NCBI GenBank assembly: GCA_020635435.1
Contig: JACJZU010000004.1
Location: forward strand, 124,001 to 188,000
Direction: 5' to 3'
DNA from: Flavobacteriales bacterium
GTDB taxonomy: Bacteria > Bacteroidota > Bacteroidia > NS11-12g > UBA9320
DNA: 64,000 nucleotides
This document shows positions 32,472 to 41,771 of the stretch, piece by piece. Position 1 is the stretch's first letter, and each line of letters begins with the position of its first letter. The translations under genes were made by a program, and so were the position numbers. The notes beneath the pieces were generated by a model that was given only the letters and a program-made list of their open reading frames with translations, made no database searches and was not told the origin of the DNA.

Positions 32472-33209
32472 ATGAAATCAGGCAAAATTTTGCTTTCCGG
32501 GTTTTTACTTACGTTGCTATTTACCGCACTATTCGGAACGCTTCATTCCTGTCGGCACGACTGGGAAGATGTGAATCCAACGATTTGGGACAATAAGGAC
32601 AGTTTGAACACTCCTACTGTTTCGGATACTTGCCGTTTTGACACCATCTATTTTGTGAACGATATCCTTCCCATCTTCACAACGAATTGTGCTTCCCCGC
32701 AATGTCACAGTTCGCAGAGAGCCGAGGAAGGGATCATATTGGATAATTATGCCGACATTATGAGAACGCTTGAGATCCGACCAGGACGGCCGGATGCCGG
32801 TGACCTGATGGAGGTACTCAATGCCAAGAATTCCGAACGCCAAATGCCCCCTCCACCTGCTGAGCAGTTGCCTTTGGAGTTGCGAAACGCCATTAAGATC
32901 TGGATCGAACAGGGCGCAAAGAATAATAAGTGCCAAAATACGTGCGACACATCCGATGTGCGTTTCAGCAATGAGATCTGGCCCATTTTGTATGTAACCT
33001 GTCGTGGTTGTCATACAGGCGGTAGTCCGGGTGGTGGTGTGCGCATCAATAACTACAGTGATGTAAAGGCAATGGCAACAAGTGGTATGCTCCGCGGTGT
33101 GATCGAGCACAAACCGGGTTTCAAACCGATGCCGCCCGGCGGAAGTATGGATAGCTGTGCCATCGCTAAAGTTGACATTTGGTTGCGAAACGGTGCAAAA
33201 GATGATTGA
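32472..33209 (+). CDS. Cytochrome c-type lipoprotein with two heme motifs
   Basis: 245 residues. Signal peptide MKSGKILLSGFLLTLLFTALFGTLHSC with lipobox Cys27. Two tandem Planctomycete-cytochrome-like domains. The first heme motif is C-ASPQ-CH (TTNCASPQCHSSQ), a CX4CH spacing; the second is C-RG-CH (VTCRGCHTGG), the canonical CXXCH. Each is followed by a short pattern ending in MPP (QMPPPP, PMPPGG) that could give the sixth Met ligand. It is a periplasmic or surface electron carrier. It overlaps the next gene by 8 bases. Confidence 0.8.
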   Translation: MKSGKILLSGFLLTLLFTALFGTLHSCRHDWEDVNPTIWDNKDSLNTPTVSDTCRFDTIYFVNDILPIFTTNCASPQCHSSQRAEEGIILDNYADIMRTLEIRPGRPDAGDLMEVLNAKNSERQMPPPPAEQLPLELRNAIKIWIEQGAKNNKCQNTCDTSDVRFSNEIWPILYVTCRGCHTGGSPGGGVRINNYSDVKAMATSGMLRGVIEHKPGFKPMPPGGSMDSCAIAKVDIWLRNGAKDD

Positions 33210-33609
33210 GACCAGATTGAACATACCCAGAAGTTTCAGTCCGCGCATGTGGATTCCCTTGCTGATGTTGATATCGATCGTTTGGATGAGCGGTTGTTAT
33301 TACGACATTGAACAGGATCTTTATGGAGGGGGAAGCCCGTGTAACACCACCGATGTGAATTTTTCCGGAGTGGTGAATCCGATCATCGCGAACAACTGTT
33401 TGAGTTGCCACAACGCCGGTCTGGCTAATGGCAATGTGCGACTGGATTCCTACACCGAGATCAAGAAATATGCGGATAACGGAAAGCTATTATCCTCCAT
33501 AAAACGGGATGGGACAATTGCGAAAGCTATGCCACCTGATGCACCACTTGGCAACTGCCGGGTAAATCAGATAGAAGTATGGATCAATGCCGGAGCCCCA
33601 AATAATTGA
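33202..33609 (+). CDS. Cytochrome c-type lipoprotein, single heme
   Basis: 135 residues from the ATG at 33202 (MIETRLNIPRSFSPRMWIPLLMLISIVWMSGC), with the lipobox in WMSGC; MWIPLLM at 33247 is an alternative start. It has one CXXCH motif (NNCLSCHNAGLANGNVRLDSY) and a possible Met ligand in AKAMPPDAP. It resembles the second domain of the preceding gene, so the pair likely arose by duplication. It runs into the DUF5777 gene, 5 bases later. Confidence 0.82.
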   Translation: MIETRLNIPRSFSPRMWIPLLMLISIVWMSGCYYDIEQDLYGGGSPCNTTDVNFSGVVNPIIANNCLSCHNAGLANGNVRLDSYTEIKKYADNGKLLSSIKRDGTIAKAMPPDAPLGNCRVNQIEVWINAGAPNN

Positions 33610-33613
33610 ACCG

Positions 33614-34456
33614 ATGAGAAGGATCCTTTCAATTTTCCTTTTGCTGCAGAGTTTAAACTTATTCGCTCAAAACGATGCTCCCAAACCGGTTACCAATCAT
33701 TTTTACAGCAGTCGTGTGGTAAACAGCCATACCACCATGAGTCCGGAAGCCAAGACCCTCGACTTTCGCATCAATCACCGTTTCGGTGAGATATCCAATG
33801 GCGCATACGAATTCTTCGGGTTGGATCAGGCCATGATGCGAATCGGATTTGATTACGGCGTTACCGATAAACTCGCCGTCGGAATAGGAAGGAGTACTTT
33901 CGAAAAAACATTTGATGGCTTTGTTAAATACCGGATCCTGCAACAAGAAGAAGGCAAGGGGAACAATCCCGTCACGCTGTCGCTTGTGAGCGGTATGTCA
34001 CTCAATTCACTCAAGTGGGCCAATCCGGATCGCACCAATTTGTTCACGAGCAGGTTGAGCTACAACAATCAGATCCTGGTTTCGCGGAAATTCAATGAGA
34101 AATTCACGATTCAGCTCATGCCCACCATGATCCACCGCAACCTCATCGACAGTTTTCAGTATAAAAATGATGTTTACAGTATGGGTGTTGCATTGCGACA
34201 GAAGATCGTCCCTCAGGTTACACTGAATTTGGAGTATTTCTACGTGTTCCCCAATCAGATCAGTCCGGATTATACGCATCCATTGAGCATAGGGATCGAT
34301 ATCAGCACCGGTTGGCATACGTTTCAGCTGCATGTTACCAATGCAACCGGAACATTCGAGAAAGCCGTTATCACCCAAACCGCGAACCGCTGGGATAAAG
34401 GACAGCTGCACTTCGGGTTCAATATTTCGAGAGAGTTTCACCTTGGAGGTTATTGA
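33614..34456 (+). CDS. DUF5777 family beta-barrel protein
   Basis: 280 residues from the ATG at 33614 (MRRILSIFLLLQSLNLFAQND signal peptide). VTNHFYSSRVVNSHTTMSPEAKTLDFRINHRFG is the typical DUF5777 beginning, followed by repeated amphipathic strands and a closing LHFGFNISREFHLGGY. It is predicted to be an outer-membrane barrel. In Bacteroidota this family is usually encoded with c-type cytochromes and YceI-type proteins, as here after two cytochrome lipoproteins; an electron conduit or redox-linked porin role is inference. Confidence 0.82.
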   Translation: MRRILSIFLLLQSLNLFAQNDAPKPVTNHFYSSRVVNSHTTMSPEAKTLDFRINHRFGEISNGAYEFFGLDQAMMRIGFDYGVTDKLAVGIGRSTFEKTFDGFVKYRILQQEEGKGNNPVTLSLVSGMSLNSLKWANPDRTNLFTSRLSYNNQILVSRKFNEKFTIQLMPTMIHRNLIDSFQYKNDVYSMGVALRQKIVPQVTLNLEYFYVFPNQISPDYTHPLSIGIDISTGWHTFQLHVTNATGTFEKAVITQTANRWDKGQLHFGFNISREFHLGGY

Positions 34457-34537
34457 CAGGTAGGTCAAGCGTTATTGTGGGCAAATTCTCTTCGCAGCGC
34501 ATATGCGCATTTCATAGATTTGAAATCGTTTAATCTC

Positions 34538-36580
34538 ATGAGTGAAGAAGCCCGTGCGCGTATTGATGCGCTCACACTGGAACTGAAGGATCACAACTAC
34601 CGCTACTACGTTCTTGCGGATCCGGTCATTTCCGATCGACAATTTGATGCACTTTTAAAGGAGTTGGAGAGCCTTGAGAGCGCTTACCCGCAATTCCGGC
34701 ATTCCGACAGTCCTACACTTCGTGTGGGAGGTGCCATCACCAAGGATTTTCAAACTGTAGTACACGATGTGCCCATGCAATCCCTGGGCAATACGTATAG
34801 TCGAGAAGAATTGGAGGCTTTTGACGCCCGGATCCGCAAGGAACTGGAGCGGGATTTCGAGTACGTATGCGAGCTGAAATTCGATGGTTTTGCCATATCC
34901 CTGAAATACGAGGACGGCGCGTTGGTGAGGGCAGTTACAAGAGGTGATGGCGTGCAGGGTGATGACGTCACAGAAAACGTGCGTACGATTCGAAATATTC
35001 CGCACAAGTTGAAGGGTACATTCCCGGCGCGGTTCGAGATCCGGGGCGAGATCTTCATGCACCGCAAGGCTTTTGAAAAACTGAATGCCGACCGCATACG
35101 TCAGGGCGAGAAGCCATTTGCCAATCCGAGAAATAGTGCCGCAGGTACTATCAAAATGCAGGAGCAATCGGAAGTGGCCAAGCGTCCGCTGGATTGTTTC
35201 TTGTATTTCCTACTGGCCGACAGGAACAGTTACGAAACGCATAGTGCCGGTTTGGAAGCAGCGGCTCATTGGGGCTTGCCGGTTTCCCCACATCGGAAGA
35301 TCTGCCGGAATATTGATGAAGTGTGGCAGTTCATCAGTTACTGGGATCAGCATCGTTCCAGCCTCAGTTACGACATCGATGGCGTAGTGGTCAAAGTGAA
35401 CGATCTCAGCCAGCAGGAGGTTTTGGGTAGTACGGCTAAATCGCCGCGCTGGGCCATCGCCTATAAATTCGAGACGGAAACAGCGCGTACCCTGATCCAT
35501 TCAGTAGATTTTCAGGTTGGTAGAACGGGTGCCGTAACTCCGGTGGCAAATCTTGAACCGGTTGAGTTGCTCGGAACAACAGTGAAACGGGCTTCACTGC
35601 ACAATGCCGATATCATGGAGCAATTGGAATTGCATGCAGGCGATACGGTTCTGGTGGAAAAGGGTGGAGAGATCATCCCCAAGATCGTCGGTGTGGAACG
35701 GCATTCCGAGGCTACGGATAGCGATCGCTTCCGCTTTCCCCAGCAATGCCCGATATGCGCCAGTCCGCTCTACAGAAATGAAGGGGAGGCCGCTCACTAT
35801 TGCCCAAACTCGGCACATTGTCCTCCGCAGGTAAAAGGGCGCATTGAACATTTCATAGGCAGGAAGGCACTCGATATCGACAGTTTGGGTGAGGGTAAGA
35901 TCGCCATGTTGTACGATGAAGGGCTAATTCGCGATGCGGCAGATCTTTATACCTTGAGCTTTGGTCAACTGAATGGATTAACCCGGACAGTTCAAAGTGA
36001 AGAAAGTGGGGAGCCGAGAACGATAAGCTTCAGGGAGAAAACGGCTGAAAATATCCTGGCTGGAATAGCAAATAGCAGGAGCAGACCGTTTCATGCGGTA
36101 CTGTTTGGACTGGGAATCCGTTACGTGGGGGAAACTGTGGCGAAAAAACTGGCCTCCCGTTTCCGAAATATCGATGAACTTATGGCTGCCGACCGAAGCG
36201 AGCTTGAATCGACTCCCGAGATCGGTTCGAAGATAGCCGAGAGCATATTGGCCTGGTTCGAATCTTCGGAGAACCGGGAATTGGTGGAACGTTTGCGAAA
36301 CGCGGGGTTGCAAATGCAGGCCGAGGCCGGAACTGAGCCCAGTTCAGATGTGTTGAACGGTAAGATCATCGTAGTGAGTGGCGTGTTTTCAAGCTACGAC
36401 CGCGACACCATGAAGCAACTCATTGAGCAAAACGGAGGCAAGGTTGGATCTTCAATTTCCTCCAAAACCAGTTTTGTCCTTGCGGGTGAGAATATGGGGC
36501 CTTCTAAACTCAAAAAGGCGGAAGATCTGGGAATACGTATTCTCAGTGAATCGGAATTTCTAGAAATGATCGGCAAATGA
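34538..36580 (+). CDS. ligA: NAD-dependent DNA ligase
   Basis: 680 residues from the ATG at 34538 (MSEEARARIDALTLELKDHN); an earlier in-frame start at 34475 is unlikely. Domains in order: Ia (1-65), adenylation with Lys114 in CELKFDG, the OB fold, a Cys4 zinc finger (CPICASPLY...HYCPNSAHC), helix-hairpin-helix repeats, and a BRCT domain (~600-680, LNGKIIVVSGVFSSYDRDTM...). It seals nicks using NAD+. It overlaps the DUF6913 gene by ATGA and probably shares a transcript with it and dapA. Confidence 0.97.
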   Translation: MSEEARARIDALTLELKDHNYRYYVLADPVISDRQFDALLKELESLESAYPQFRHSDSPTLRVGGAITKDFQTVVHDVPMQSLGNTYSREELEAFDARIRKELERDFEYVCELKFDGFAISLKYEDGALVRAVTRGDGVQGDDVTENVRTIRNIPHKLKGTFPARFEIRGEIFMHRKAFEKLNADRIRQGEKPFANPRNSAAGTIKMQEQSEVAKRPLDCFLYFLLADRNSYETHSAGLEAAAHWGLPVSPHRKICRNIDEVWQFISYWDQHRSSLSYDIDGVVVKVNDLSQQEVLGSTAKSPRWAIAYKFETETARTLIHSVDFQVGRTGAVTPVANLEPVELLGTTVKRASLHNADIMEQLELHAGDTVLVEKGGEIIPKIVGVERHSEATDSDRFRFPQQCPICASPLYRNEGEAAHYCPNSAHCPPQVKGRIEHFIGRKALDIDSLGEGKIAMLYDEGLIRDAADLYTLSFGQLNGLTRTVQSEESGEPRTISFREKTAENILAGIANSRSRPFHAVLFGLGIRYVGETVAKKLASRFRNIDELMAADRSELESTPEIGSKIAESILAWFESSENRELVERLRNAGLQMQAEAGTEPSSDVLNGKIIVVSGVFSSYDRDTMKQLIEQNGGKVGSSISSKTSFVLAGENMGPSKLKKAEDLGIRILSESEFLEMIGK

Positions 36581-37107
36581 AACAGGTGATCGATCATTTT
36601 GCCGGAAAACAACTGCAGGAGTGGGCAGCGGGGAATAGCGGACGCCGAACGATGATCGCTGTAGAACAGGCTAAGAGAGCAGGGATCGTATATCCGGCAC
36701 TTCAATACTCCGCAGAAGCAGCTGAACTCACAAACTGGCTGGAAAAAAGACATGTGAAAGTAGTAACGCTGGGTTATGTTCCCGAGAAGGAACTTGGCGA
36801 CCAATATTCCCCCAATTACAAAAGCGATTTCTTCACAAAAAGGCATCTCGGACGTTGGAATTTGCCCCGAAAAGATGAAGTAAGCCGATTTTCACTCGAA
36901 GATTTCGATTATTTGATCAATCTTTACCGCACAGCGGAATTGCCTCTTTTAGGCGTTTCAGCACTCTCGCATGCACGATTCCGGATAGGACCCTATCTTG
37001 AAGGCTATACCTGCTGTTTTGATATGATGTTCGATACTCAAAAGGAGGGCATACGCGCATACATTGATGAAATTAAAAATTATATAGACGGTTATGGAAA
37101 ACGATAG
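36577..37107 (+). CDS. DUF6913 family protein
   Basis: 176 residues, no signal peptide. An N-terminal segment (RRTMIAVEQAKRAGIVYPA) precedes a C-terminal region FDYLINLYRTAELPLLGVSALSHARFRIGPYL...CCFDMMFD. The arrangement ligA-DUF6913-dapA is common in Bacteroidota, which supports the family call. The function is unknown. It is coupled on both sides: ATGA with ligA, and its end overlaps the dapA start by 14 bases. Confidence 0.8.
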   Translation: MKQVIDHFAGKQLQEWAAGNSGRRTMIAVEQAKRAGIVYPALQYSAEAAELTNWLEKRHVKVVTLGYVPEKELGDQYSPNYKSDFFTKRHLGRWNLPRKDEVSRFSLEDFDYLINLYRTAELPLLGVSALSHARFRIGPYLEGYTCCFDMMFDTQKEGIRAYIDEIKNYIDGYGKR

Positions 37108-37972
37108 GCTCAGAGGTTTGGGGGTGGCTATGATCACACCATTTAAGGAGAATCTGGAAGTGGATTTCGATGCATTGGGGGTTATCACGGAGTATATGAT
37201 CTCCAATGGGGTGAATTACCTGGTTGTAATGGGTACAACCGGCGAGAATCCTACACTATCCAACAAAGAACAGTTGAAGATCCTGGAGAAGGTTCAACTC
37301 GTGAATGAGGGCAGAGTTCCAATTGTATTCGGCATTGCCGGCAACGACACGCACGCTGTTGTAGATCGGTTGAAGGGATTTGATTACACGGGTGTGGAGG
37401 CCATCTTAAGTGCGAGTCCGTACTACAATAAACCAAATCAAACAGGCATTTTGCGGCATTATACCGAGTTAGCCGATGCGAGTTCAAAACCGATCATTCT
37501 CTATAATGTGCCGGGCAGAACCGGATCCATGATGCATTATGAGACCATACTCAAACTGGCTGAACACAAGAACATCGCGGCGGTGAAAGAAGCTTCGGGA
37601 AACATGGATCATTCCATGAGTCTGTTAAAATATCGACCTGAGGGTTTCCTGATCCTTTCGGGGGATGATGACCTTACCCTTCCCTATATCAGTTTGGGAA
37701 TGGATGGAGTGATCTCGGTGCTCGGTAATGCATATCCGAAACTGTTCAGTCAGATGATCCGCTATGCTTTGGACGACAATTTTGAGAACGCCCGTTACCT
37801 CCATTACAAGCTCTTGCCTGTTATCAGGGCATTGTTTGAAGACGGCAATCCCGGGGGAGTGAAGTCGCTCATGAAACACATGGGCCTGTGTTCGGATGCC
37901 ATGCGTCCGCCTTTATTCAGGGTGGCAAAATCTGTAGATGAAAAATTGGCCGGGCTGGCCAAATTAACGTGA
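37094..37972 (+). CDS. dapA: 4-hydroxy-tetrahydrodipicolinate synthase
   Basis: 292 residues, full TIM-barrel length. GTTGENPTLSN (residues ~47-57), the catalytic Tyr in ILYNVPGRTG (~134-143) and Schiff-base Lys in AAVKEASGNM (~161-170) are all present. It condenses pyruvate with aspartate semialdehyde in lysine and meso-diaminopimelate synthesis for peptidoglycan. The start at 37094 lies inside the previous gene, typical of tight coupling. Confidence 0.97.
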   Translation: MENDRLRGLGVAMITPFKENLEVDFDALGVITEYMISNGVNYLVVMGTTGENPTLSNKEQLKILEKVQLVNEGRVPIVFGIAGNDTHAVVDRLKGFDYTGVEAILSASPYYNKPNQTGILRHYTELADASSKPIILYNVPGRTGSMMHYETILKLAEHKNIAAVKEASGNMDHSMSLLKYRPEGFLILSGDDDLTLPYISLGMDGVISVLGNAYPKLFSQMIRYALDDNFENARYLHYKLLPVIRALFEDGNPGGVKSLMKHMGLCSDAMRPPLFRVAKSVDEKLAGLAKLT

Positions 37973-38210
37973 TCCGAACCTGCCGGATTACAGCGAGGTC
38001 TTTTATTCACATACTCTCCATACTCTGAATGTTGACTGAATTTCAGTTTTAAACCAAAACCCTTTTAGGTGTAATCAGCTGAAAACCAAGTGGTTAATGG
38101 CGAATCCCATTCGGGATGTGTAAGTTGTATGTGGTGCTGTCGGAGACATGGGTTTGCCATATCCTGTTCAGGTTGATAACTGCAAGTGAGATTTCCCGAT
38201 CATGCTTTAG

Positions 38211-38218
38211 TAGATTTG
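38211..38218 (+). promoter_or_regulatory. -7 promoter element of the T9SS cargo gene
   Basis: TAGATTTG is a perfect TAnnTTTG match, 38 bases before the ATG at 38257. The -33 region is poor. The rest of the 284-base gap after dapA contains no gene. Confidence 0.4.
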
Positions 38219-38256
38219 AGGGTTAACCTGACCAAACAAGACTCTTGTCTACCAAA

Positions 38257-41200
38257 ATGATGAAACACCTATCTCGATTTCGACTGCTTTCTCTGGCAGC
38301 AATGGCTTTCATGATGTTCACCTTTTCAGGAAACCTTTCTGCGGCAACCTGGTATATCGATGCCCTCAGTGGGGACGATTCCTACGATGGTACCACACCC
38401 GTATTTGTGTCCGGGAACACCGGCCCGTTCAAAAGTATCATGTTCGGCGTTTCGCAAGCCAATCCGGGAGATACCCTGCGTGTGGCGGCAGGCAGCTATT
38501 TCGAACAATTGCTGATCGATCGGGCCATTGTAATTCTGGGGAATAACGAGGGGATATGGGGAACTGGGACCCGTGCCACGGAATCTGTCATCTTTTCGCC
38601 TTCAATAGGACTTAGTCCAACACCTGCCGCGCCGAATTCAATTGTGACCATTCAGGCATCGGATGTAGTGATCCGGGGCTTTGAGCTGAATGGTGATAAC
38701 ACGTCGCTCATTTCCGGTTCGATCGTGAACGGAGCAGATGTGGACATGGCCACCGGTTTTTTCGTTGATGGTTCCCGCGACCGGGTCGAAATCGCAAATA
38801 ACCGGATCATCAATTGCATGTTCTTTGGTATAGTCGGTCAGGCCGACGGGCTAAGTCCTGCAAGTGGTTCAATATTCAGCGGGAATTATTTGGGTAATTA
38901 TGGGGCTGACTCTTATGCCATTGCCTGTCTGAACAACTTTTACGCAACCATCCAATACAATACCACACGTGTGGTTCCCTATGCTATGCTCCTGGATGTA
39001 TTCAGCCAGTCCTTAGGTGATCCGTGGATGGTGGACGATAACGACTTTGAGTGTTACGGTTCAGGGGTGTTGCTCACCAATTTCAATGGAAATCCCGATA
39101 AACTTGAGATGGTCCGAAACCGAATAAGTGTGGCATCCGGACAAGCCAATGAGGGAATAGTAGCTACCGCCTGGAGTGGTGCTTCCAAGCTATACCTGGA
39201 GGATAATTTGATCAAGAATTTCCAGAAGGGTGTCGCCTTAGATGCCTCAGCACCGGATTACGTGATGATGAAAGGTGATACGATCAGGGATTGTGAATTC
39301 GGTATCTGGTGGGCGAACAGTCTTTCTACGTCAACTTTGGATACCCTTGAATTGATGGATGTTCATCTCATTCGAAACATACAGGGCGGAATAAACGCAC
39401 AGTCCGTTCAAAATCCATTGACCATCGTATGCTCAGATGTGGTGATCGAAGACTCTGATCTGGGTATCGGAATGGAAGGCGATGTGCGGTTAGTGCCGGG
39501 AAATCTCGCATTTTCCAATATTTCATTCAATTATTTCGTCTTCAACCAAAGCGGCATGGGTACGGTGGGTACTCAGGATGTCGATGCGAGGAACGTCACA
39601 TTTCAGGGAGTTCGAGGTGCTGTTATGACGGAAGCTCAGTGTTTTGATACAGAAGATAAAATGATCCATTATCCCGATGATCAGATCTATCCACATATAG
39701 AATTCAAACAAAATTTCATCTACGTAACCGGGGCCAATGGTAACGATAGCATACAACCTGCGCTGGACAAGATCCAGGCCAATGGGCAAGTTGTTGTAAA
39801 AGGGCTGAATACCGGGGAAGAACTCCTGGTCAATAAATCCTGCACTATAACCTCTTCAGGAATAGTAACAGTGAACAGCCTCACTATGGATGGAGGTTTC
39901 GGACAATTGAACCTGATAAACGAAATGCAGGTGCGCGACAGTCTGAACCTGCGATCCGGGCTCATCAACACCCAATCGGGTTTGCTCACTATGGGCTTGC
40001 TGAACATACAGGATCCAAAATTTGTAGCACAAGGTTCGCCAGCCAGTTATGTTACCGGTGCCATGCGTGTGGTGAACATGAGCAGTGCATCGGACACTGT
40101 TTATTTCCCAATTGGGAAGAGCGGTGATTTCCGGCCCATGCGTATGGTGATCACACACAGCAACAACGGAGAGCCCTCAGCGTATCGCGCAGAAGTGATC
40201 AATTCGCCTGTAGCAGGAAATACGATTGCTTCCACTTTATCACATATCAGTGCCAAGCGATACTGGTTGGTGCTTCAAAACGGAAACCCCAGCGTAACTA
40301 ATGTGAGCTATACGCTTACATACGGTACTATTGCAATGGATGATGAGGTGGGCGATCCGGCAAACTTGCGCGTTTCACTGCTCGAGAACACGACCTGGCT
40401 CGATCTTGGAGGACTTGGCTCAGCGGCGGGAACCGGACTCATACAATCGAGCCTGCCCTACTCGAAATTTGGTCCTGTAACATTGGCAAATGCGAAGGGA
40501 GGAGCGAATGCTTTGGGTCGAAGGGGCCCTTCAGCCGAATTTACCTTCAGCGGAAGTTGTGCAGTAGACAGTTTCTCATTCACGGATGCGAGTAATTCTT
40601 CAGGGGATCCGATAGCTACCCGCCATTGGGATTTTGGAGAAACCGGCCGAACCGATGATACTTCCAATGCTCTCAATCCGAAATGGCTCTACAACAACCC
40701 AGGCACTTATTCCGTGAAGCTCGTAGTTACAACGACCACCGGGGAAAAAGATTCAGTAGAGTACAATGTAACCTCCTATGCCTCACCAAATGCAGGCTTC
40801 ACAACGGATGTTCCTTGTGCACCTGAGAATATTGAATTCCGGGACACATCTGGTCTCAGCGGCGTTGCGATTGCAACTCGTCGTTGGATCCTGAACGATA
40901 CCTTGATCTTCGGATCTGCAGCAACCCAATTCTATGCACCATCTACAGGTAGCCACAACATCAAACTATGGCTTGAGAATACTGCAGGATGTAGGGATTC
41001 AGTTCAACAATCCATCTATTATGGAGATAGTATTAAACTCACATTGAGTCCGGGCCGGAACATCATCAAATGTACCGGAGAATCAGTGACCTTAACTGTG
41101 AGCGGAATTGCTCAGAAGTTCCTTTGGAACACGGGAGATACCACATTGAGTATCACCGTTCAGAATCCCGGTAAGTACATAATCCAGGCCACGAACAGCA

Positions 41201-41751
41201 ATTCATGCGAAGCCTCCGATTCGGCCACAGTCCTCGATACCCCATCGCCCGTTGCCGATGCCGGGCCCGACCTTGAGATCACCTTGGGAGAAAGTACCCC
41301 AATTGGTGGGATATCCACCTCCGGCATGAACTATCGCTGGACACCGGCAGAAGGGCTGAACGATGCCCGGGTGAGCAATCCGGTTGCCGGACCTTCGGAA
41401 ACAACTACGTATGTACTTCGCGTTTTCAACGCAGTAGGATGCGACAGTTATGATTCTATGACTCTTACCGTAAATAAACCAACGGTCATGATCATCCCCA
41501 ACCTCATTTCGCCAAATGGCGACGGGGCAAACGATACCTGGAATCTCATCTCCGTTCCGGGGATCGCCAATTCCAAGGTCACCATATTCAACCGATGGGG
41601 TCGGGAAGTGTACAGTTCAGACAATTACAATCACGATTGGGACGGAAGCTTTGAAGGTGAACCACTACCTGAAGGCACCTATGTCTACATCATCGAATTC
41701 GGAACGCCCGGACTCGGAACTGCAAAAGGAAATCTTCAAATTATCCGCTAA
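38257..41751 (+). CDS. Large cell-surface protein with T9SS type B sorting (gliding motility-associated C-terminal) domain
   Basis: 1164 residues from the ATG at 38257 (MMKHLSRFRLLSLAAMAFMMFTFSGNLSA signal peptide); a TTG at 38245 is possible. Residues ~25-430 look like a right-handed parallel beta-helix (NNRIINCMFFGIVG, EDNLIKNFQKGVA, GDTIRDCEFGIWW). A beta-sandwich region follows, then PKD-like domains (HWDFGETGRTDDTSNALNPKW, with more repeats to ~1060). The CHU_C/type B sorting domain (LISPNGDGANDTWNL, VTIFNRWGREVYSS, LPEGTYVYIIEFG) occupies ~1070-1164. It should be exported by the T9SS and displayed or released. The following PorP/SprF gene fits the known pairing of type B cargo with a dedicated SprF. 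Confidence 0.9.
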   Translation: MMKHLSRFRLLSLAAMAFMMFTFSGNLSAATWYIDALSGDDSYDGTTPVFVSGNTGPFKSIMFGVSQANPGDTLRVAAGSYFEQLLIDRAIVILGNNEGIWGTGTRATESVIFSPSIGLSPTPAAPNSIVTIQASDVVIRGFELNGDNTSLISGSIVNGADVDMATGFFVDGSRDRVEIANNRIINCMFFGIVGQADGLSPASGSIFSGNYLGNYGADSYAIACLNNFYATIQYNTTRVVPYAMLLDVFSQSLGDPWMVDDNDFECYGSGVLLTNFNGNPDKLEMVRNRISVASGQANEGIVATAWSGASKLYLEDNLIKNFQKGVALDASAPDYVMMKGDTIRDCEFGIWWANSLSTSTLDTLELMDVHLIRNIQGGINAQSVQNPLTIVCSDVVIEDSDLGIGMEGDVRLVPGNLAFSNISFNYFVFNQSGMGTVGTQDVDARNVTFQGVRGAVMTEAQCFDTEDKMIHYPDDQIYPHIEFKQNFIYVTGANGNDSIQPALDKIQANGQVVVKGLNTGEELLVNKSCTITSSGIVTVNSLTMDGGFGQLNLINEMQVRDSLNLRSGLINTQSGLLTMGLLNIQDPKFVAQGSPASYVTGAMRVVNMSSASDTVYFPIGKSGDFRPMRMVITHSNNGEPSAYRAEVINSPVAGNTIASTLSHISAKRYWLVLQNGNPSVTNVSYTLTYGTIAMDDEVGDPANLRVSLLENTTWLDLGGLGSAAGTGLIQSSLPYSKFGPVTLANAKGGANALGRRGPSAEFTFSGSCAVDSFSFTDASNSSGDPIATRHWDFGETGRTDDTSNALNPKWLYNNPGTYSVKLVVTTTTGEKDSVEYNVTSYASPNAGFTTDVPCAPENIEFRDTSGLSGVAIATRRWILNDTLIFGSAATQFYAPSTGSHNIKLWLENTAGCRDSVQQSIYYGDSIKLTLSPGRNIIKCTGESVTLTVSGIAQKFLWNTGDTTLSITVQNPGKYIIQATNSNSCEASDSATVLDTPSPVADAGPDLEITLGESTPIGGISTSGMNYRWTPAEGLNDARVSNPVAGPSETTTYVLRVFNAVGCDSYDSMTLTVNKPTVMIIPNLISPNGDGANDTWNLISVPGIANSKVTIFNRWGREVYSSDNYNHDWDGSFEGEPLPEGTYVYIIEFGTPGLGTAKGNLQIIR

Positions 41752-41771
41752 CCCAATTGAGCCTTACGAAC

